Below, one piece after another: positions 14,565-18,424 of a stretch of 18,424 bases of DNA; position 1 is the stretch's first letter; every line of letters begins with the position of its first letter. The DNA is from an uncultured Ruminococcus sp. Its GTDB lineage: Bacteria > Bacillota > Clostridia > Oscillospirales > CAG-272. Position numbers and translations under genes: made by a program. The notes beneath the pieces are model-generated. The model was not told the origin of the DNA. It saw nothing but the letters and a program-made list of their open reading frames with translations, and did no database searches. The DNA lies in the NCBI GenBank assembly GCA_902797495.1, contig CADBTH010000034.1, positions 1-18,424 on the forward strand, read 5' to 3'.

Positions 14565-14593
14565 ATTATAGACTGCAATTGCAGATATATTTA
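14565..14593 (-). promoter_or_regulatory. Likely promoter of the HTH gene, with internal palindrome
   Basis: On the minus strand, TATAAT (14570-14565) with a weak -35 TAAATA (14593-14588) at 17 bases. The spacer holds the perfect palindrome CTGCAATTGCAG (14573-14584), and the -35 overlaps the 19-bp dyad at 14588-14606. Confidence 0.55.
14573..14584. promoter_or_regulatory. 12-bp perfect palindrome, candidate operator
   Basis: CTGCAATTGCAG is self-complementary over its full length and lies in the -10/-35 spacer of the HTH gene promoter. Its position, not a known motif, suggests regulation. Confidence 0.5.
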
Positions 14594-14606
14594 CTTGTAG
14601 TAAATA
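14588..14606. promoter_or_regulatory. 19-bp dyad overlapping both divergent -35 regions, candidate operator
   Basis: TATTTACTTGTAGTAAATA has perfect 8-bp arms around a TGT centre. It covers the -35 of the leftward HTH promoter and the -35 of the rightward SLOG promoter, so one bound protein could control both genes. Confidence 0.6.
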
Positions 14607-14618
14607 ATATTGTATAAT
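14590..14618 (+). promoter_or_regulatory. Promoter of the SLOG gene
   Basis: TTTACT (14590-14595), 17 bases, TATAAT (14613-14618). The predicted transcript starts near 14625, about 30 bases before the ATG. The -35 lies inside the 19-bp dyad. Confidence 0.65.
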
Positions 14619-14654
14619 GATTATAATAATAATTGTTTTGATTTGGGGTATTGA

Positions 14655-15122
14655 ATGAAAACAAAAGTATGTTGTTTTATAGGGCATAGGAAAATTAACG
14701 AAACAGTGGAATTAGTTGATCGGCTGTCTGAACTCATTAAAGAGTTGATTGTGAATGAGAAAGTCGAAACTTTTTTATTCGGCAGCCGCGGTCGTTTCAA
14801 CAGATTATGCTATGAGCTTGTTTCTATGAATAAAGAGAAATATCCGAACATAAAAAGGATCTATATTCGCGCTGAATACCCATACATAAGCGAAAGTTAT
14901 AAGAAAATCCTTTTGACTGAATATGAGGAAACGTATTACCCTAGCAGAATTCTCGGGGCCGGAAAAGCTGTATATCTGGAAAGAAATGAAGAAATGATCC
15001 TGAAAAGTGACATTTGCATTTTTTATTATCATGAATCCGCAGACCGTAGATCCGGCAGAAGCGGCACAAAAGCAGCTTATGAATTCGCAGCAAATCACAA
15101 TAAACGTATAATAACGGTTTGA
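14655..15122 (+). CDS. SLOG-family (DUF1273/YpsA-like) nucleotide-fold protein
   Basis: A 155-residue cytoplasmic protein with a Rossmann-like fold. The start KVCCFIGHR (4-12) is the hallmark of the YpsA-like SLOG group, followed by FLFGSRGRFNRLCYELV (around 41-57), SDICIFYYHES (about 118-128) and a late SGRSGTKAAYEFA helix (about 132-144) typical of the family's C-terminal ligand site. SLOG domains are thought to bind nucleotides or nucleotide-derived ligands, and some act as sensors or effectors in antiphage systems. The function of this subgroup is unsettled. The Shine-Dalgarno is weak (TGGGGT). The gene is markedly AT-rich and is paired with a divergent HTH gene across a shared control region. 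Confidence 0.85.
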   Translation: MKTKVCCFIGHRKINETVELVDRLSELIKELIVNEKVETFLFGSRGRFNRLCYELVSMNKEKYPNIKRIYIRAEYPYISESYKKILLTEYEETYYPSRILGAGKAVYLERNEEMILKSDICIFYYHESADRRSGRSGTKAAYEFAANHNKRIITV

Positions 15123-15131
15123 TTAGTTCTC

Positions 15132-15150
15132 TATTGTATTGAATACAATA
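15132..15150. promoter_or_regulatory. Second 19-bp dyad, between the SLOG gene and spoVT
   Basis: TATTGTATTGAATACAATA has perfect 9-bp arms around a central G. It has the same length and outer bases (TATT...AATA) as the dyad at 14588-14606. It is followed by A, not T, on the plus strand, so it is a poor terminator for the SLOG gene and more likely a protein site. Confidence 0.5.
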
Positions 15151-15165
15151 AAAAACTGCCGAAAA

Positions 15166-15194
15166 GTATATTTTCAATTAATCGACAGATAATA
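15166..15194 (+). promoter_or_regulatory. Possible forespore (sigma-G-like) promoter of spoVT
   Basis: GTATA (15166-15170) fits the sigma-G -35 pattern GNATR. After 17 bases GATAATA (15188-15194) matches CATNNTA except for its first base. spoVT is sigma-G dependent in Bacillus subtilis, and no good sigma-A -35 is visible here. Confidence 0.35.
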
Positions 15195-15225
15195 ATAGTG
15201 TATTTTACAAACAAAGGAGAATCAC

Positions 15226-15768
15226 ATGAAAGCTACCGGAATTGTAAGAAGGATAGACGATCTCGGGCGGGTCGTCATTCCGAAAGAGATAAGAAGAACT
15301 ATGCACATAAGGGAGGGCGATCCGCTTGAGATATACACCGACCGCGAAGGAGAGGTCATATTCAAGAAGTATTCGCCGATCGGGGAGATGCAGACGTTTT
15401 CGGCGCAGTACGCCGAGACGCTCTACAAGACGTGTTCCCTGCCCGTGGTGATCTGCGACAGAGACGCCGTGACGGCGTGCGCGGGGATACCGAAAAAAGA
15501 GTATACGGACAGAAAGATCAGCGCGGAGCTTGACCGGATAATAGAAAACCGTTCGCTTTACAATGCGAACGGACACGAAGACGTTTTCGTAGTCGACGGG
15601 GGAGCGGCTAAGGTGAGCTGCGCCATGCCGATAATTACGGACGGGGACGTCACCGGGTGCGTCGCTTCCGTGTCCGTAGACGGCGCGCAGAGCGGACTTG
15701 CGAAGGACGCCGAGACGAAGCTCGTTCAGACGGCGGCGGGTTTTCTCGGAAGACAGCTTGAGGGCTGA
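15226..15768 (+). CDS. spoVT: Stage V sporulation regulator SpoVT
   Basis: A 180-residue transcription factor with the two-part SpoVT layout. An N-terminal AbrB-type swapped-hairpin DNA-binding domain (1-50: MKATGIVRRIDDLGRVVIPK, then EIRRTMHIREGDPLEIY) is followed by a GAF-like C-terminal domain (about 55-178) with SLPVVICDRDAV and GCVASVSVD segments. In Bacillus it tunes forespore genes late in sporulation. Full length matches the family, unlike the shorter AbrB. AAAGGAGA lies six bases before the ATG. G+C is far higher than in the neighbouring SLOG gene, which marks a composition boundary near 15200. A strong terminator follows directly. Confidence 0.93.
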   Translation: MKATGIVRRIDDLGRVVIPKEIRRTMHIREGDPLEIYTDREGEVIFKKYSPIGEMQTFSAQYAETLYKTCSLPVVICDRDAVTACAGIPKKEYTDRKISAELDRIIENRSLYNANGHEDVFVVDGGAAKVSCAMPIITDGDVTGCVASVSVDGAQSGLAKDAETKLVQTAAGFLGRQLEG

Positions 15769-15769
15769 A

Positions 15770-15801
15770 AAAAATCGACCGATTGTCATCGGTCGATTTT
15801 T
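15770..15801. terminator. Bidirectional terminator between spoVT and the folate operon
   Basis: A perfect 14-bp stem, AAAAATCGACCGAT (15770-15783) with ATCGGTCGATTTTT (15788-15801), and a TGTC loop. It has A/T tails on both sides and lies between convergent stop codons. Confidence 0.92.
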
Positions 15802-15804
15802 CGT

Positions 15805-16473
15805 TCAATTATCTACACACTGCAGGCTTTTGAAATAAGACGAGCCGTCCGATCTGTTTACGACGAGCGCGCGATATACGGGCGAGGTGACGTCTCCGAG
15901 GGAGCAGGTGAATTTCATGCGGCAGGTCGTTTCGGTCTTCTCGCACGAGATCACGTTGACCGAGATCCGGCTTTCGATCGGCTCGGTGACGGAGGTATAG
16001 ACCGCCGCTTCGTCGAGGTATACGAAGAGCTCGCTGCTTCCGTGAGACACTTTCGCGTTGCCTCCGAAGAAGGTATACACGCAGTCCTCAAAATCGGACG
16101 CTGGGATGACCGTTATAAAGTGAAGGTGAGGATAAATCTCCTCGACTTGGGAAATCAGCTCGGTATTTCCCATATATTTTGCAAATCCCGTGCAGAGCAT
16201 ATAATTGAGGATGGAGTCTCTGCAGCCGTCGACGGCTTCTCCGGGAGAGGTGAACTCGGGCAGGATAGGGTTATTCACGGTGAGGAGCTTTATCATATCA
16301 ACGAGCTTTGCTACTTCCTCGCTTTCGGGGTCGAGCGTCTCTTTTACCTCTTCCCCCTCGTAATCGTGAGTATCGAATCCCATGGCGGACAAAAGAGAGT
16401 CGCCGAGCGAGCAGGAGGCAAGTATTGAAGATAACAACATAAAAACTGCGGCAAGAACGAGAATGCGTTTCAT
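15805..16473 (-). CDS. Predicted lipoprotein of unknown function at the end of the folate operon
   Basis: A 222-residue predicted lipoprotein: MKR, a hydrophobic core and the lipobox L-A-S-C with lipidated cysteine C21. The mature part has an acidic stretch (HDYEGEEVKETLDPESEEV, about 36-54) and then a mixed alpha/beta region that I do not recognise. Two near-terminal segments carry cysteines (SCEKTETTCRMKFTCSLG, about 176-193). A strong AAAGGAGG precedes the ATG. It lies 20 bases after folC, so it is probably co-transcribed, although a role in folate metabolism is not implied by the sequence. No homologue named with confidence. Confidence 0.82.
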   Translation of the reverse strand: MKRILVLAAVFMLLSSILASCSLGDSLLSAMGFDTHDYEGEEVKETLDPESEEVAKLVDMIKLLTVNNPILPEFTSPGEAVDGCRDSILNYMLCTGFAKYMGNTELISQVEEIYPHLHFITVIPASDFEDCVYTFFGGNAKVSHGSSELFVYLDEAAVYTSVTEPIESRISVNVISCEKTETTCRMKFTCSLGDVTSPVYRALVVNRSDGSSYFKSLQCVDN

Positions 16474-16493
16474 ATTGACCTCCTTTTCAAGAC

Positions 16494-17759
16494 TTATCGA
16501 TTTTTCAGAGCCGAGACTATATCGCCGTACATATAGAGCGAGCCGACGCAGAGCACGGGGCGCGATTCTGAGTTCGCGCGGTCCGCGGCGAGACGTACGG
16601 CTTCTTCGACCGATGCGCAGGGCGTCGCTTTGACTCCGAGCGAGCGATAAACTTCGGCAAGCCGATCCGCGGGCAAAGCCCTTGAGTTATCGGGAGCGAC
16701 GGTAAATACGCATTTTGCAACAGGTGCGAGCAGGCGGGCGATACCGATATAATCCTTATCGGCCATCACTCCGGTGACGATCACAGCCATCTTTCTGCCG
16801 TAAAGTTGCTTATAGGTCGCGGCGGTAAATGCGGCGCCGTCGGGATTGTGCGCGCCGTCGTATATTACGGTCGGGTCGGACGAGAGCTTCTCAAACCTTC
16901 CGATCCAGTGTACGGACGAGACGCCGCGGATGATATCGTCCTCAGAGATATCGAATCCCCGGTCTCTCAGCACGCTGACTGTCTCAAGCGCCGTGCGGAT
17001 ATTTATCTTCTGATACTCCCCGCAAAGAGGCAGAACCGCGTCGCGTCCCGAGTATCTGAAATGAAGTCCGTCGGCGGCTATTCGGTCGTCCGAAACGTCG
17101 GCGAGCGTATAGTCCAAAACCGGCACGTTGTTTTTTATACAAGCGCCTTTTATCACATTTTCTGCATCTGCGGAAACTTTGCCGAGCACGAGCGGAGCAG
17201 ATTTGACGATACCCGCTTTCTCATGCGCGATATCCCCTTCCGTCTTTCCGAGCACGCCGGTGTGATCGAGGGCGATATTCGTAATGACAGAGACGAGCGG
17301 AGACTCTATCACGTTCGTTGCGTCGAGCCTTCCTCCCATTCCGCACTCAAGTACCGCGACGTCGCATTCTGCTTCGGCGAAATAGTAAAAAGCCATAGCC
17401 GTCAGTATCTCGAATTCGGTCGGCGCGTCCGCCATGCCCTCAGCCGCATTCTTCACCGCTTCAGCGGCTCTGCAAAAATCGGCTTTCGTTATATTCTTTC
17501 CGTTTACCGCAAACCTCTCCGTGTAATCTATCAGATGAGGAGAAGTAAAGAGACCGGTTTTATATCCCGCCTCTTTCAAAACGGAGGAAACGATAGCGGA
17601 GACGGAGCCTTTTCCGTTCGTTCCCGCTACGTGGACGAACTTCACTTTGCGCTCCGGATGACCCATCCTTTCGCACAGTTCGCCTACCCTTTCAAGCCCC
17701 GGTACGGAGCCCTTCCAGGAAACCGATTCAATAAAGCCGATAGCTTCTTTATAATTCAT
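16494..17759 (-). CDS. folC: Folylpolyglutamate synthase / dihydrofolate synthase
   Basis: Adds glutamates to folates, and in many bacteria also joins glutamate to dihydropteroate; cytoplasmic, Mur-ligase fold, 421 residues. Motifs are the P-loop VAGTNGKGS (44-52), FTSPHLIDYTERF (71-83), the Mg-binding LECGMGGRLDATNV region, ALDHTGVLGKT, HEKAGIVK and the C-domain IYDGAHNPDG. I start at the ATG at 17759, preceded by GCAGGTG and opening with the typical MNYKEAIGFI. The longer open frame to 17840 overlaps the upstream gene and adds unrelated residues. It lies 26 bases after the ECF folate-type S component gene. FolC traps imported folate by glutamylation, which fits this pairing. Confidence 0.95.
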   Translation of the reverse strand: MNYKEAIGFIESVSWKGSVPGLERVGELCERMGHPERKVKFVHVAGTNGKGSVSAIVSSVLKEAGYKTGLFTSPHLIDYTERFAVNGKNITKADFCRAAEAVKNAAEGMADAPTEFEILTAMAFYYFAEAECDVAVLECGMGGRLDATNVIESPLVSVITNIALDHTGVLGKTEGDIAHEKAGIVKSAPLVLGKVSADAENVIKGACIKNNVPVLDYTLADVSDDRIAADGLHFRYSGRDAVLPLCGEYQKINIRTALETVSVLRDRGFDISEDDIIRGVSSVHWIGRFEKLSSDPTVIYDGAHNPDGAAFTAATYKQLYGRKMAVIVTGVMADKDYIGIARLLAPVAKCVFTVAPDNSRALPADRLAEVYRSLGVKATPCASVEEAVRLAADRANSESRPVLCVGSLYMYGDIVSALKNR

Positions 17760-17785
17760 TTTACACCTGCATAAACTGTCAATTT

Positions 17786-18301
17786 CTACGCGTGTAGAAT
17801 TTGTTTTTTGATAAAGTTTCTCTTGAGAAGCAGAGCGCATATATACGACTCTGCAAGACCCGTGACTGTGTAGATCAGAACTCTCGTCGGGATCAGCGTG
17901 GCGTAGGGCATTCCGTAAGCCATATGTAGCGCTATCGTCTTGATTATCATCGAGCAGATAACGTGCGAAGTGAATCCCGAGATCATGACGAAGAGAGTCG
18001 TATCTTTTTTGAAGACGTATCTCGTCAGAAGTCCCGGTATGATACCCATGACGCAGGATGCGACTGTTATAAGCGGGATTATCGCATAACCTCTAAGTAC
18101 GCAGCCGAGCAGATCCGCGACGAGTCCGCACGCTCCGCCGAGGATCGGGCCGAACATAAACGACGCGAGTATCAGCGGGAGATTCTCAAGGCTTATCCTG
18201 AATGAGTCGCCGATCGGTATCTGAAGAAACTTCCCCAGCACTATCGACATCGCGGCGAGGATCGCCGTCATGATTATCGCTCGCAGATTCTTATTTTTCA
18301 T
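17786..18301 (-). CDS. folT: Folate-type ECF transporter S component
   Basis: A 171-residue membrane protein with about five to six helices, the substrate-binding subunit of an ECF vitamin transporter. SFRISLENLPLILASFMFGPILGG (about 33-56) and GLVADLLG (59-66) are typical of the folate family of S components, and folC as the next gene supports folate as substrate. It needs the EcfA/EcfA'/EcfT module, not present here. The ATG at 18301 has AGGAGG nine bases upstream, which can be buried in a leader hairpin (18311-18352). The folate call is good but rests partly on context. Related S components carry other vitamins. Confidence 0.85.
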   Translation of the reverse strand: MKNKNLRAIIMTAILAAMSIVLGKFLQIPIGDSFRISLENLPLILASFMFGPILGGACGLVADLLGCVLRGYAIIPLITVASCVMGIIPGLLTRYVFKKDTTLFVMISGFTSHVICSMIIKTIALHMAYGMPYATLIPTRVLIYTVTGLAESYICALLLKRNFIKKQILHA

Positions 18302-18310
18302 ACAAAAACA

Positions 18311-18352
18311 CCTCCTCGCGAGTTGATCCCTGAAATTATCAAACGCGGGAGG
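18311..18352 (-). promoter_or_regulatory. Shine-Dalgarno-sequestering hairpin of folT
   Basis: CCTCCCGCG (18352-18344) pairs with CGCGAGGAGG (18320-18311) over nine pairs with one bulged A, covering the whole AGGAGG. Inside, TTGAT (18342-18338) pairs with ATCAA (18327-18323) around a ten-base loop. This fold would block ribosome binding. Confidence 0.6.
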
Positions 18353-18353
18353 C

Positions 18354-18390
18354 GTGCGCCGCTCACATATGACAGCGGGATGCGGCGCAC
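18354..18390 (-). repeat. 9-bp GC-rich inverted repeat in the folT leader
   Basis: Perfect arms GTGCGCCGC (18390-18382) and GCGGCGCAC (18362-18354) with a 19-base loop, which contains TCA-TATG-TGA. No T-run follows, so it is not a standard terminator. Confidence 0.6.
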
Positions 18391-18424
18391 TTGCTGCAGC
18401 GTTAGGTCAAACTAAGCTTTCGTC

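Larger units (their letters stand above)
18302..18424 (-). promoter_or_regulatory. Structured 5' leader of the folate operon
   Basis: Non-coding leader of at least about 100 bases. Two helices stand out on the minus strand: a 9-bp stem (18390-18382 with 18362-18354, GTGCGCCGC/GCGGCGCAC) and an SD-sequestering hairpin (18352-18311). No promoter is seen in it, and a short frame ending at a TAA near 18404-18402 may be the tail of an upstream gene. I cannot match it to the tetrahydrofolate riboswitch consensus as I remember it. GCATCCCGCT (about 18383-18374) is reminiscent of that RNA's 3' end, whose 5' half would lie outside the window. Confidence 0.5.

Noticed and set aside
15132..15150. Terminator of the SLOG gene
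   Set aside because: The dyad is followed by A residues on the plus strand and has almost no loop, so it does not look like a rho-independent terminator in the needed direction.
16806..17774. A 322-codon open frame on the plus strand opposite folC
   Set aside because: It is antisense to a clear folC with all family motifs, has no recognisable domain and an Arg/Ser-rich composition typical of a shadow frame.
17760..17840. N-terminal extension of FolC
   Set aside because: It lies partly in the end of the transporter gene, and the ATG at 17759 has a binding site and the typical FolC N terminus.

Overview
The window looks like chromosomal DNA of a spore-forming clostridial member of the Bacillota. 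The evidence is a full-length SpoVT-like regulator, strong AGGAGG-type ribosome binding sites, sigma-A promoters with 17-bp spacers and often an extended TGn -10, ECF-type vitamin transporters (BioY and a folate-type S component), and a methionine synthase whose activation domain is a separate protein. I cannot assign a genus from sequence alone. Base composition is uneven: by hand count 15661-15720 (spoVT) is 40/60 G+C, whereas 14821-14880 (SLOG gene) is 19/60.

Layout. (1) 1-3039, minus strand: the promoter-proximal part of an exopolysaccharide operon, in transcription order sugar-1-phosphate transferase, EpsG-like polymerase, glycosyltransferase, and the first codons of a nucleotide-sugar dehydrogenase that runs off the left edge. 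(2) 3063-5446: a divergent pair, a small lipoprotein (minus) and a membrane-anchored LRR protein (plus) built on a 66-70-residue repeat. (3) 5451-10523, minus: a methionine/one-carbon operon starting from a consensus promoter. It encodes a GIY-YIG protein, a DUF5131 (Gp37/Gp68-type) protein, MetF, a stand-alone MetH activation domain and MetH. The reading frames overlap or nearly abut. (4) 10520-12897, minus: an AMP-forming acyl-CoA ligase followed by BioY. (5) 12926-13481, plus: a one-cysteine Bcp-type peroxiredoxin. (6) 13486-15150: an AT-rich stretch with a membrane-anchored NERD protein, an XRE-type HTH regulator and a divergent SLOG-family gene. Their shared control region carries overlapping promoters and a 19-bp dyad, and a second 19-bp dyad and a (GAA)8 microsatellite lie nearby. 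(7) 15166-15801, plus: spoVT. (8) 15805-18424, minus: a folate operon of ECF S component, folC and a small lipoprotein. Its structured 5' leader can fold to hide the first gene's Shine-Dalgarno sequence.

The themes that link the genes are folate and one-carbon metabolism (folate uptake, FolC, MetF, MetH), vitamin uptake and surface polysaccharide. The parts least explained by known biology are the HTH/SLOG/NERD stretch with its dyads, the nuclease-like and radical-SAM-like genes heading the methionine operon, and the folT leader. No tRNA, rRNA, insertion sequence or CRISPR array was seen, and no gene-free stretch exceeds 300 bases.
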